DNA of 64,000 bases from Mycolicibacter icosiumassiliensis (GTDB lineage Bacteria; Actinomycetota; Actinomycetes; Mycobacteriales; Mycobacteriaceae), in assembly GCF_900078685.2 (NCBI RefSeq), contig NZ_LT546166.1, forward strand, positions 2,138,287 to 2,202,286. The letters are read 5' to 3'. Position 1 is the stretch's first letter. Every line of letters starts with the position of its first letter. This document shows, piece after piece, positions 39,721-47,818 of the stretch. The notes beneath the pieces were generated by a model that was given only the letters and a program-made list of their open reading frames with translations, had not been told where the DNA came from and did not search any database. The translations under genes were made by a program, and so were the position numbers.

Positions 39721-41388
39721 ATGACCACAATCCCTCCCGCCAAGGCTCGCAGCCAGGGCCAGTGGGCGCTCGGTGAGCGCGAACCGCTCAACGATTCCGA
39801 GCAGATCAAGTACGACGATGCACCGCTGAACGTGCGGGATCGGATCCTCAACGTCTACTCCGAGCAGGGCTTCGACAGCATCGACAAGGCCGACCTGCGG
39901 GGACGGTTCCGCTGGATGGGGCTCTACACCCAGCGGGAGCAGGGCTATGACGGCACCTGGACCGGCGACGAGAACATCGACACCCTCGAAGCCAAATACT
40001 TCATGATGCGGGTGCGTTCCGACGGTAAGCCGATGACCGCGGCCACCCTACGCACCCTGGGCCAGGTCTCGACGCAGTTCGCCCGCGACACCGCCGACAT
40101 CGGCGACCGGGAGAACGTGCAATTCCATTGGATCCGTGTCGAAGACGTGCCGGCGATCTGGGACCGGCTGGCCTCCGTCGGTTTGACGACCACCGAGGCC
40201 TGCGGTGACTGCCCGCGTGCCATCCACGGATCGCCATTGGCCGGCGACGCGGTCGACGAAGTCCTCGACCCCTCCCCCGCGATCGACGAGATCCTGCGCC
40301 GCTTCATGGACAACCCCGAGTACGCCAACCTGCCCCGCAAATACAAGACGGCGATCTCGGGTCTGCAGGACGTCTCCCACGAGACCCACGACGTGGCGTT
40401 CATCGGGGTGAACCACCCCGAGCACGGCCCCGGCCTGGACCTGTGGGTGGGCGGCGGCCTGTCGACTAACCCGATGATGGCTCAGCGGGTTGGGGCGTGG
40501 GTGCCCCTCGACGAGGTGCCTGACGTGTGGGAGGCGGTGACCCGACTGTTCCGCGACTACGGCTACCGGCGGCTGCGCGCCAAGGCCCGGCTGAAGTTCC
40601 TGGTCAAGGACTGGGGGCCTGAAAAATTTAGGGAAGTTCTCGAGCAGGAGTACCTCAACCGCAGGCTGATCGACGGCCCGGCACCCGAGCCCGTCAAACA
40701 CCCCATCGACCACGTCGGGGTGCAGAAGCTCAAGAACGGCCTCAACGCCGTCGGGGTTGCCCCGATCGCCGGGCGGGTGTCGGGCACCCTGCTGGCCGCG
40801 GTGGCCGACCTGATGGAGCAGGCCGGTTCGGACCGGGCCCGCTTCACCCCGTATCAGAAGCTGGTCATCCTCGATGTGGCCGACGACAAGGTCGACGCGT
40901 TGGTCGCGGGCCTGGATGCGCTGGGCCTGCCATCGCGCCCCTCACATTGGCGGAAGAACCTGATGGCCTGCACCGGGATCGAGTACTGCAAGCTGTCGTT
41001 CGCCGAAACCCGGGTGCGCGCTCAAACCCTGGTGCCCGAGCTGGAGAAACGCCTCGACGACCTCAACGCGCGGCTCGACGTTCCGGTGACCGTGCACATC
41101 AACGGATGCCCCAACTCATGCGCCCGCATTCAGGTCGCCGACATCGGATTCAAGGGCCAGATGGTCGACGACGGACACGGCGGCTCGGTGGAGGGGTTCC
41201 AGGTGCATCTGGGTGGCAGCCTCGGCCTGGACAGCGGGTTCGGCCGTAAACTGCGCCAGCACAAGGTGACCAGCGACGAGCTCGGCGACTACATCGATCG
41301 GGTCATGCGCAACTTCGTCAAACAGCGCACCGACGGCGAACGGTTCGCACAGTGGGCGATGCGGGTCGACGAAGCCGAACTGCGATGA
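39721..41388 (+). CDS. Ferredoxin-dependent sulfite (or nitrite) reductase, SirA/NirA family, copy 2
   Basis: 555 aa, paralogue of the gene at 24589 along its whole length. Cluster/sirohaem cysteines CTGIEYCKLSF and NGCPNSCAR; FRWMGLYTQREQGYDGTW and EACGDCPRAIHGSPLAG also conserved. AAGGAG is upstream of ATG 39721. Overlaps cysH copy 2 by ATGA. Regulation differs from copy 1: no Cys leader, but a palindrome shared with fprA. Coupling to cysH argues for sulfite; nearby narK leaves nitrite possible. Confidence 0.93.
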   Translation: MTTIPPAKARSQGQWALGEREPLNDSEQIKYDDAPLNVRDRILNVYSEQGFDSIDKADLRGRFRWMGLYTQREQGYDGTWTGDENIDTLEAKYFMMRVRSDGKPMTAATLRTLGQVSTQFARDTADIGDRENVQFHWIRVEDVPAIWDRLASVGLTTTEACGDCPRAIHGSPLAGDAVDEVLDPSPAIDEILRRFMDNPEYANLPRKYKTAISGLQDVSHETHDVAFIGVNHPEHGPGLDLWVGGGLSTNPMMAQRVGAWVPLDEVPDVWEAVTRLFRDYGYRRLRAKARLKFLVKDWGPEKFREVLEQEYLNRRLIDGPAPEPVKHPIDHVGVQKLKNGLNAVGVAPIAGRVSGTLLAAVADLMEQAGSDRARFTPYQKLVILDVADDKVDALVAGLDALGLPSRPSHWRKNLMACTGIEYCKLSFAETRVRAQTLVPELEKRLDDLNARLDVPVTVHINGCPNSCARIQVADIGFKGQMVDDGHGGSVEGFQVHLGGSLGLDSGFGRKLRQHKVTSDELGDYIDRVMRNFVKQRTDGERFAQWAMRVDEAELR

Positions 41389-42149
41389 GCGAGAACGCCG
41401 GCGGACCGAGTGAATCAGAACTGCGCGAAATCGCCGAGCGTGGCGCGGCCGAGCTCGACGGCGCCGATGCCACCGCCTTGTTGCGCTGGACCGACCAGAC
41501 TTTCGGCGGCGTGCACGGTCCCCGCGGGGCGGCGACCTGCAACTACGTGGTGGCTTGCGCCATGCAGGACGCGGTGTTGGTCGATCTGGCCGCCAAGGTG
41601 CGCCCGGGCGTGCCGGTGCTATTCCTCGACACCGGCTACCACTTCGCCGAAACGCTCGGCACCCGCGATGCCGTCGAGGCCGTCTACGACGTGCGGATCC
41701 TCAACGTCACGCCCGAATACACCGTGGAACAGCAAGATCAACTGCTGGGCAAGGACTTGTTCACCCGCGACGCCGGCGAATGCTGTCGGCTACGCAAGGT
41801 CATCCCGCTGACCACCACACTGCGCGGCTACTCGGCGTGGGTGACCGGGCTGCGCCGGGTCGATTCCCCCACCCGCGCCAACGCCCCGCTGATCAGCTTC
41901 GACGAACAGTTCAAACTGGTCAAGATCAATCCGCTGGCTGCCTGGACCGACCAGGACATGGACGACTACATCGCCAAACACCAGGTTCTGGTCAATCCGC
42001 TGGTCGACGAGGGCTACCCGTCGATCGACGAGGGCTACCCGTCGATCGGCTGCGCGCCATGCACCGCCAAGCCGGCGCCGGGCAGCGACGCGCGCAGCGG
42101 ACGCTGGGCCGGCCTGGCCAAAACCGAATGCGGGCTGCACGCCCCGTGA
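41385..42149 (+). CDS. cysH: APS reductase CysH, copy 2, with a 7-residue internal duplication
   Basis: 254 aa. LFLDTGYHFAETLGT, CCRLRKVIPL, GCAPC and KTECGLH as in copy 1, so the cluster and catalytic cysteines are present. Directly before GCAPC the segment DEGYPSI is repeated twice (42005-42046); copy 1 has it once. The insertion lies beside the iron-sulfur cluster and could affect activity. ATG overlaps sirA; stop overlaps the chelatase GTG. Confidence 0.93.
   Translation: MSENAGGPSESELREIAERGAAELDGADATALLRWTDQTFGGVHGPRGAATCNYVVACAMQDAVLVDLAAKVRPGVPVLFLDTGYHFAETLGTRDAVEAVYDVRILNVTPEYTVEQQDQLLGKDLFTRDAGECCRLRKVIPLTTTLRGYSAWVTGLRRVDSPTRANAPLISFDEQFKLVKINPLAAWTDQDMDDYIAKHQVLVNPLVDEGYPSIDEGYPSIGCAPCTAKPAPGSDARSGRWAGLAKTECGLHAP
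42005..42046 (+). repeat. Exact 21-bp tandem duplication in cysH copy 2
   Basis: The unit CGACGAGGGCTACCCGTCGAT occurs at 42005-42025 and again at 42026-42046 with no mismatch and keeps the frame. It encodes DEGYPSI twice. The paralogue at 26265 has one copy. Confidence 0.92.
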
Positions 42150-42859
42150 CCACCACGCTGGTGCTGACCGCACACGGCAGCCGGGATCCACGCTCGGCGG
42201 CCAACACCGGTGCGATCGCCGGACACCTGCGCCGGGTAGCACCCGAATACACCGTGCGGGTGGCGTTCTGCGAACACAGCACCCCGAACCTGCGCGACGT
42301 GCTGCACGAAAGCACCAGCGACACCGTCGTCGTCCCCCTGCTGCTGGCCAGCGCCTACCACGCCCGCATCGACATTCCGGCGATGATCACGGCCTCCGGC
42401 GCTGACGTACGGGTCACCTCGACGCTAGGCGAGGACACCCGCCTAGTACAGGTGCTCGGTGAACGCCTCACGAGCGCCGGTGCCTCACGATTCGACCCGG
42501 AGCTGGGCGTGGTGGTCGTCGCGGTGGGCTCCTCGCACGCGACAGCCAACGCACAGACCGCCACCATCGCAGCCCCCCTTTCCCACGGAACACGTTGGGC
42601 CGGAGTAGAAGTCGCCTTCGCCACCGACGGCCCCCAGCCCTCGGTACCCGAAGCCGTCGAACGCTTACGGAAACGCGGTGCCACCAAGCTGATGATCGCC
42701 CCGTGGTTCCTGGCGCACGGCAGAATCACCGACCGACTCGCCACCTACGCCGCACACGCCGGCATCCCAATGGCCGAGCCACTCGGCGCACACCGCCTGG
42801 TAGCCGCGACCGTGCTGGACCGCGTCGAAGACATCCTGACGGCGCGGTCCGCCGCCTGA
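42146..42859 (+). CDS. Sirohydrochlorin ferrochelatase-like protein (CbiX type), copy 2
   Basis: 237 aa, nearly the same protein as the one at 26993: LTAHGSRDPRSAAN, VPLLLASAYHARIDIP, WFLAHGRITDR. GTG 42146 overlaps the cysH stop. The DNA of the two chelatase copies is much more alike than that of the two sirA copies, suggesting recent gene conversion. Makes sirohaem for the SirA enzymes. A stem-loop covers its stop codon. Confidence 0.9.
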   Translation: MTTTLVLTAHGSRDPRSAANTGAIAGHLRRVAPEYTVRVAFCEHSTPNLRDVLHESTSDTVVVPLLLASAYHARIDIPAMITASGADVRVTSTLGEDTRLVQVLGERLTSAGASRFDPELGVVVVAVGSSHATANAQTATIAAPLSHGTRWAGVEVAFATDGPQPSVPEAVERLRKRGATKLMIAPWFLAHGRITDRLATYAAHAGIPMAEPLGAHRLVAATVLDRVEDILTARSAA

Positions 42860-42873
42860 CCGGCGACGGTCAG
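42856..42873 (+). terminator. Hairpin at the end of sulfur cassette 2
   Basis: CTGACCG-GCGA-CGGTCAG: perfect 7-bp stem with a GCGA tetraloop, including the chelatase stop codon. Possible terminator or 3'-end stabiliser; no T-run. Confidence 0.45.
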
Positions 42874-42935
42874 CCAAAGACCGCTCCGCAGTAGTGAAAC
42901 CCGTCACAGCGCACATCGCCACCCTTCACCCTTAG

Positions 42936-42954
42936 TATGGTTAGCCTAACCTAC
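42936..42954. promoter_or_regulatory. IdeR iron box upstream of the FhuF-like / diflavin reductase operon
   Basis: TATGGTTAGCCTAACCTAC matches the degenerate IdeR consensus at 17 of 19 positions, the best in the window. It ends 13 bp before the GTG at 42968, over the expected promoter and ribosome-site region. Confidence 0.85.
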
Positions 42955-42967
42955 GTAAGGAGCTTGG

Positions 42968-43777
42968 GTGACGTCCACGGGCGAGGATCCCCTTATCGCG
43001 AGAATGGTAATCCGTCGGCATTTCGCGCTGCACGAATCATGTACCAGGCTTCGCCAGCTCCATCCGCATTGCCCGCGGACTTACGGTGTCGCGGTTCTCG
43101 CTGACGTCAACAAGCGCCGATGGTTCCCGTTGGATTCGGTTTTCACCATCGATCGCCTGCGGGTCCGTTTCGACGAGACCGCCGCCATGACCGACCGCCG
43201 AGCGGCCGGAAACGTGTTGGCTGCGCGCCTGATCCACGAAGTACTGGGTCGGCTTCTCCACCTGGTGCTTCTCGAGGGACGCGCGTGGGACGCGGGCCTG
43301 GAGAACCTGTGGGTGCACTTCGACCGGGAGAACGACATCGACTGGGTGGCTGTTGTCGACCCGACCGTGCGGGTGCTTCCCGACGATCCCTGGATCCATA
43401 AGAAAGGCGAGCACTGCCAGACCGACACGGTGGTGGTGCTGCCGAGCGAGTCGGCCCTGACCACCTGGGCGGCGCACCGCTGCCACCGAACCCTGGCGCC
43501 GCTGTTCGTCTGGCTCCACTCGGTGTGCGAGGGCGCGATCTCGATCTCGTCGATGTGGCAGCTTCTGGGTTCGACGGTGGTGGTGGCGGCCGCCCAGCTG
43601 CCACGCCGCACCGAGCAGGACGAGGCCATCAGCTTCCGGCGAAGTCAGGCCATCCTGGACGCGATGGTCGGCTTCGGCCTGCCGGTACGGGGGCCGGCCA
43701 TGTCGGCAATCCAGCCGAGGACAGCTCTTCGCCGGGTCCCCAGCACTGTGTCGAGTTCGGGCGGGCAACAACTGTGA
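42968..43777 (+). CDS. Iron-regulated protein, tentatively FhuF-like
   Basis: 269 aa, not firmly recognised. The middle and C-terminal parts (NVLAARLIHEVLGRLLHLVL, LENLWVHFDREN, LAPLFVWLHSVCEGAISIS, MWQLLGSTVVVAAAQLP) resemble the helical FhuF / siderophore-reductase fold, but the C-terminal Cys cluster (CCx10CxxC) of E. coli FhuF is absent. Starts at GTG 42968 behind AAGGAG, 13 bp from a near-perfect IdeR box, and overlaps the diflavin reductase gene (GTGA). Best guess: it handles ferric siderophore or releases iron, with electrons from the downstream reductase. Function is inference. Confidence 0.6.
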   Translation: MTSTGEDPLIARMVIRRHFALHESCTRLRQLHPHCPRTYGVAVLADVNKRRWFPLDSVFTIDRLRVRFDETAAMTDRRAAGNVLAARLIHEVLGRLLHLVLLEGRAWDAGLENLWVHFDRENDIDWVAVVDPTVRVLPDDPWIHKKGEHCQTDTVVVLPSESALTTWAAHRCHRTLAPLFVWLHSVCEGAISISSMWQLLGSTVVVAAAQLPRRTEQDEAISFRRSQAILDAMVGFGLPVRGPAMSAIQPRTALRRVPSTVSSSGGQQL

Positions 43778-45411
43778 GCTCTCGCCCCGACTTCTCGATG
43801 GTGGTCGGCTACGGCAGCGACATGGGCAACGCCGAGGACGCCGCCATGTCCTTCGCCGAGGCCTTCGAAGAGACCACCGGTCTCAGCGCCGAAGCCGTCG
43901 AACTCAACCAAGTGGACATCGCCGAGCTGCAATCGGCCACCCACCTCATCGTCGTCACCTCGACCTGGGGCGACGGCGAGTTTCCCGACAACGCCACGCT
44001 GTTCTGGGAGGCCCTGAGCGCCGAGGCCGCCGACCGTCTGGAACACCTGAGTTTCGCGGTGCTCGCCCTCGGCGACACCGGCTACGACCTGTTCTGCAAC
44101 GCGGGCCGACTGCTCGACGCACGTCTGGAACAACTGGGCGCCACCCGGTTGGCCGAACGTGTCGACATCGACGGCTCCTATGCCAAACCGGCCGCCGCCT
44201 GGACCACCGACGTCGTCAAGCTCCTGGCAGCCGAGCACACCGCCCCCGCTGCCGGCGTCGTGGTATCCAGCCGCGAGGCACATTCCCCCGGTGCGGACGC
44301 ACCGACGAACCCCGACCGGGACCACCCCTTCGAAGCCCGCGTACTGGTCAACCGGCTACTCACAACGCCCGGAGCCGACAAGGAGGTCCGGCACTTCGAG
44401 CTGGACCTCACCGGCTCCGGCATCGCCTATGCCGCAGGCGATTCCCTGGCCGTGCATCCGACCAACGATCCCGCCCTGGTCGACGCCATCCTGGCTGAAT
44501 TCGGCCTGGGACCCGAACATACGGTGCCCGGCCACGACGAGCCCCTCGGTGCGCTGCTCACACATCACCTTGAGATACGGACGCCGTCGCGGGCACTGCG
44601 GGAGCTGACGGCGTCACGCGGCCGCGACCAACATGCCGCAGCCGCTCTCGACAGAAATCCCGATGCGGCACAAGACTCTTGGCTCTACGGCAGGGACATC
44701 CTCGACCTGATCAGACTGGGCACCCTGACTGCGGACGAGGTGATCGACGCGTTGCGTCCACTTCAATACCGCGACTACTCGATCGCCTCGAGCCCGCTGG
44801 TCAGCCCCGACCACGTGCACCTGACCGTCGCGACCGTGCGTTATGCCCTGGCGGACCGTCACTATGGCGGTGTGGCCACCACGTTCCTGGCCGATCGCGC
44901 CGACACGGTGCGCGTACACCTGCGGCCCGCCGCGTCCTTCCGCCTGCCCGGGCCCGATGTCCCCGTCATCATGATCGGCCCCGGGACCGGGGTGGCGCCA
45001 TTTCGGGCATTCCTGCAAGAACGCCGCGCCGCCGGCGCGAAGGGACGGTCGTGGCTATTCTTCGGGAACCGGCGCCGGGCCGATGACTTCCTCTACCGCG
45101 AGGAGTTCGAGGACTACCTCAAGTCGGGCGTGCTATCCCGACTCGACCTCGCGTTCTCCCGCGACGGTGCCGCCGACGCACCGAACCGGTATGTCCAGCA
45201 ACGCATGTGGGAGAACTCAGCCGAGCTCTTCGGCTGGCTGGAAGAGGGTGCGCAGCTCTACGTGTGCGGTGATGCCGAACGCATGGCCAAGGACGTCGAT
45301 GCCGCACTGCACGCCATCGTGGCCAGCGCCGGCAACATGGACACCGCTGCGGCGCACGCGTATGTCAACCAGCTCATCAAGACTCACCGCTATCTGCGGG
45401 ACGTCTACTAA
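43774..45411 (+). CDS. CysJ-like diflavin (FMN/FAD) NADPH reductase
   Basis: 545 aa. N-terminal flavodoxin domain (VVGYGSDMGNAEDAAMSFAE, STWGDGEFPDNA, LGDTGYDLFCNAG), a connecting FAD domain with RDYSIASSP, an NADPH domain with GPGTGVAPFRAF and YVCGDAERMAKDVDAAL, and the terminal aromatic residue (LRDVY). Same build as sulfite-reductase flavoprotein CysJ. The SirA enzymes here use ferredoxin, so sulfite is an unlikely partner. The IdeR box and GTGA coupling to the FhuF-like gene point to iron reduction instead (inference). GTG 43774 starts just before the flavodoxin fold. Confidence 0.88.
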   Translation: MSSRPDFSMVVGYGSDMGNAEDAAMSFAEAFEETTGLSAEAVELNQVDIAELQSATHLIVVTSTWGDGEFPDNATLFWEALSAEAADRLEHLSFAVLALGDTGYDLFCNAGRLLDARLEQLGATRLAERVDIDGSYAKPAAAWTTDVVKLLAAEHTAPAAGVVVSSREAHSPGADAPTNPDRDHPFEARVLVNRLLTTPGADKEVRHFELDLTGSGIAYAAGDSLAVHPTNDPALVDAILAEFGLGPEHTVPGHDEPLGALLTHHLEIRTPSRALRELTASRGRDQHAAAALDRNPDAAQDSWLYGRDILDLIRLGTLTADEVIDALRPLQYRDYSIASSPLVSPDHVHLTVATVRYALADRHYGGVATTFLADRADTVRVHLRPAASFRLPGPDVPVIMIGPGTGVAPFRAFLQERRAAGAKGRSWLFFGNRRRADDFLYREEFEDYLKSGVLSRLDLAFSRDGAADAPNRYVQQRMWENSAELFGWLEEGAQLYVCGDAERMAKDVDAALHAIVASAGNMDTAAAHAYVNQLIKTHRYLRDVY

Positions 45412-45456
45412 CCCTACTAACCCTCCCCCGCGTGATCTCTAGAGTCTCACGCTGCG

Positions 45457-45475
45457 TGCCGCTTTCTCAGCGGCA
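45457..45475 (+). terminator. Hairpin downstream of the diflavin reductase
   Basis: TGCCGCT-TTCTC-AGCGGCA, perfect 7-bp stem, 45 bp after the stop at 45411. It could end the operon or form the 5' structure of the short transcript that follows. Confidence 0.45.
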
Positions 45476-45509
45476 GTGTCAGCTCGCACTTCACTCGGAG
45501 GTCTTCGTT

Positions 45510-45557
45510 ATGTCACCAGGCTATGCCGTCACCAACGTCGGTGGCCAATACAGCTGA
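45510..45557 (+). CDS. Candidate 15-residue micro-ORF
   Basis: ATG 45510 to TGA 45555-45557 encodes MSPGYAVTNVGGQYS. A very good ribosome site CGGAGGT (45496-45502) lies eight bases upstream, and a strong terminator follows 30 bp later. I do not recognise the peptide. It may be a leader or regulatory peptide, or chance. Confidence 0.4.
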   Translation: MSPGYAVTNVGGQYS

Positions 45558-45587
45558 TATGTAGGCATCCTTTGTCAATAGGCAGGT

Positions 45588-45611
45588 GAAAGCCGCCCCG
45601 GGGCGGCTTTC
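45588..45611. terminator. Strong bidirectional terminator
   Basis: GAAAGCCGCCCC followed directly by its perfect 12-bp complement, then GTTTG: a long GC stem with A/T edges, the best intrinsic-type terminator in the window. It separates the iron operon from the IS110 zone. Confidence 0.8.
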
Positions 45612-45851
45612 GTTTGATCGGGGTCAGTCCGTGCCGCGGCGGTCGTTGGTCAACGACGGTGGTGTCAGACTGATATACGCGGGTTGGTTACCGCAAGACG
45701 ATGGTTCGGCGCGAACGGGTGGCTGCTCTCTAGGGACGGGCGTCACGTCAGCATTCGATGAATGTCGTTGTTGCTCATAGCTGTAACGCAGATCCAGTTC
45801 GCCTACCTCGCCGTCGACCGGCTGGCTCCGATCAAGTTCGGTTGACTGCGT
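45612..45851. other. Gap between terminator and the IS110 transposase 3' end
   Basis: 240 bp; no gene seen. It presumably contains the right end of the IS110-family element, whose limits cannot be read because the family lacks obvious inverted repeats. Confidence 0.4.
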
Positions 45852-46934
45852 TCAGGCCAGCGTGGCCAATGACCAGCACCACCCGGCGAGCTGGCGGGCG
45901 ACCGCGACATTGGCCACCACATGGGGTTTCTTGCGTTCGTTGAACTGGCACCACTGCTGGTGCAGCCGCCGGTTTCCGGCGTGGCCACGGTCCTTGAGTG
46001 CGGGGTCGACCTTGGCCCAGCGGGCCCGCATCGTCGGGCCCGGGTTGCGGTAATCAGCACGGTGGTGCCAGGCCGCCTCGACCAACAGCCGTCGCACGTG
46101 AGCATTGCCGGCCTTGGTGACCGACCCCTGCACGCGAGAACTGCCCGAGGAGTACTCGGTGGGCACCAAACCGACATAGGCGCCGATTGAGGCACCAGTG
46201 AACCGGGTCCAGTCGCCGATCTCCACGCTCAACGCCAGCCCGGTCAGCGCTGGGATGCCACGCAAGCACCCCAACCGGTCGACTGAATCAGTCCAGCGCG
46301 GCGAAGCCGCGACCGTGACGATCTGCTCGTCAAGGCGATCTCGGGCTGCCGTCGTTGACAGCACCGCGTCGAAGTGGTGATCGAAAGCGGCAGCAGTGTG
46401 GTGATCGGCGAATCGTTGCCGCCGCAGCCAGGTTTCGTGGACTCCGGTCCAGGCCTTGCCGCCCGAATACACCCGGCCCTGGCGCAGCAACAGTTTGGAC
46501 AAGCGATGCCGAACCCGCATCAGATCCGCACGGGCATCTTCGCGGGCGCGCACCAGGTCTCGAACCGCCTCCACCTCAGCCTCAGGCACCGTGACCGCGG
46601 TGATCTCACCCACGCGCAGCAAGCGGGTCAAGTGCGCCGCGTCGCGGGCGTCGGTCTTGATGCGGTCACCACCAGGTCGAATCAACTTCGATGGCGCAGC
46701 GACCACACAGTCGATCTGGGCTGCAGCCAACGCCCGCGCCAACCCGAAGCCCGTCGGCCCGGCCTCATAGGCCACCCGCACCGGAGCGCGCAACCGGTGC
46801 AACCAATCGAGGATCTCGCCATGGTCCGGGCACAGCCGCGCCCGCTCAACTCGACCCGTTTCTTCATCGACGGCATGCGCAACCACCGAAAGCGCGTGCA
46901 CGTCCAACCCGACACTCGTACCGTTGAAACTCAC
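45852..46934 (-). CDS. IS110-family transposase (DEDD recombinase)
   Basis: 360 aa, complete. N-terminal DEDD nuclease-like domain: VGLDVHALSVVAHAVD, YEAGPTGFGLARAL and KTDARDAAHL; C-terminal transposase_20 domain: LRGIPALTGLALSVEIGDW, YVGLVPTEYSSG, GSVTKAGNAHVRRLLVEAAW with the serine region. GTG 46932-46934 is chosen because AGGAGG lies nine bases upstream; a TTG at 46955 would add seven residues. Elements of this family are now known to use a bridge RNA encoded beside the transposase gene. Confidence 0.9.
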   Translation of the reverse strand: MSFNGTSVGLDVHALSVVAHAVDEETGRVERARLCPDHGEILDWLHRLRAPVRVAYEAGPTGFGLARALAAAQIDCVVAAPSKLIRPGGDRIKTDARDAAHLTRLLRVGEITAVTVPEAEVEAVRDLVRAREDARADLMRVRHRLSKLLLRQGRVYSGGKAWTGVHETWLRRQRFADHHTAAAFDHHFDAVLSTTAARDRLDEQIVTVAASPRWTDSVDRLGCLRGIPALTGLALSVEIGDWTRFTGASIGAYVGLVPTEYSSGSSRVQGSVTKAGNAHVRRLLVEAAWHHRADYRNPGPTMRARWAKVDPALKDRGHAGNRRLHQQWCQFNERKKPHVVANVAVARQLAGWCWSLATLA

Positions 46935-47280
46935 CGGAGGCCTCCTGATCTGCAACTGTGGCTCTACCAGTGCGAGTTTTCACTCGATACCGGCAACCCA
47001 CGTCCGATTGCAGCCCGAGGCCTTCGGCCTCAAGTCGCCTCCATACCAACTTGTTCAATAGGCCCCAGGTGATCGGGGTCTGCAGCCCGGATCTCCGAGG
47101 TGCCGGTTCGGGATCGCTCGCTCTCATACCTGCCGCCCAGTCGGGTTGGCTCTTAGACGGCTTGCGTCCCGGGTCGGGGCCGCTGGCCGGGAGTGGCTGA
47201 AGAGAGGCCTGCAAAGCCGAAAGTTGGTGTGCCCTCCCTGCGCTCGCATCATCAATGACCGCAAGGAGGAACAGTCGACC
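46935..47280. ncRNA. Head-to-head upstream regions of two IS110 genes; candidate bridge-RNA locus
   Basis: 346 bp without a protein gene, between two divergent IS110-family transposase starts. In the IS110 group the bridge RNA is encoded upstream of the transposase. A stable stem GAGGCC-TTC-GGCCTC lies at 47017-47031 and other GC-rich stems seem possible. The RNA itself, its limits and strand are not shown by reading alone. Confidence 0.35.
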
Positions 47281-47573
47281 GTGCTTCCATCATCTCCAAC
47301 CGACCGTGTCGTCATCGCAGTCGACCCGCACAAGGCATCCTGGACTGCCGCCGTCATCGACGCCGGGCTCCGACCACTGGACGTCCTTCGGGTGGAAGTC
47401 AGCGCCGAGGGTTACCGCCAGCTCCGTAGATATGCTCAGCAGTGGAAGCAACCGGTGTGGGCGATCGAAGGTGCAGCCGGCCTCGGCGCACCGTTGACCC
47501 GGCAGTTGGCCGCCGACGGCGTCGAGGTCATCGACGTTCCCGCCAAGCTGGCCGCGACCACAGCAGTTAGGTT
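47281..47573 (+). pseudogene. Truncated IS110-family transposase, N-terminal remnant
   Basis: GTG 47281 behind AGGAGG encodes about 95 residues of another IS110 subgroup: DRVVIAVDPHKASWTAAVID, WAIEGAAGLGAPLTRQL, EVIDVPAKLAA. The family would continue with the second half of the DEDD domain; here the frame changes into unrelated sequence near 47555-47575 and stops at 47610. It is oriented opposite to the full IS110 gene and joined to a lysozyme-gene fragment. Confidence 0.78.
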
Positions 47574-47575
47574 GG

Positions 47576-47818
47576 CTACGTGTCTGCCTGCGACGCGGGG
47601 TCGTCAGTAGTCACGTAGTGGTAACCGATAAGCGGAAAGTCGTTGGCCAGGCACCACCTTTGAACTGTGGGCCAGAATCGGTCTTCGTAATAGTTGCCCT
47701 CGGACACCTTGTGGCACATGCCGCTGAATCCTTCGGGCGCAAGCTGTTCAAGAAAGCTGACGGCATCGCTGTCTGAATGCCAGTTGTTGTTGCTGCAATC
47801 GGGGTAAAACAGCGTCAC
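47576..47818 (-). pseudogene. N-terminal fragment of a GH25-like lysozyme/peptidoglycan hydrolase
   Basis: Reads VTLFYPDCSNNNWHSDSD, GFSGMCHKVSEGNYYEDRFW and CLANDFPLIGYHYVTTDDP, the first third of a phage/mycobacterial GH25-type hydrolase as I recognise it. It starts at GTG 47816-47818 and ends at a TAG where IS110-remnant sequence begins, so the catalytic domain is cut off. Probably a prophage or genomic-island relic. Confidence 0.6.

Noticed and set aside
43774..45411. Diflavin reductase as the flavoprotein subunit of a sulfite reductase
   Set aside because: Both sulfite reductases here are the ferredoxin type with no CysI; the iron box and operon partner fit iron metabolism better.
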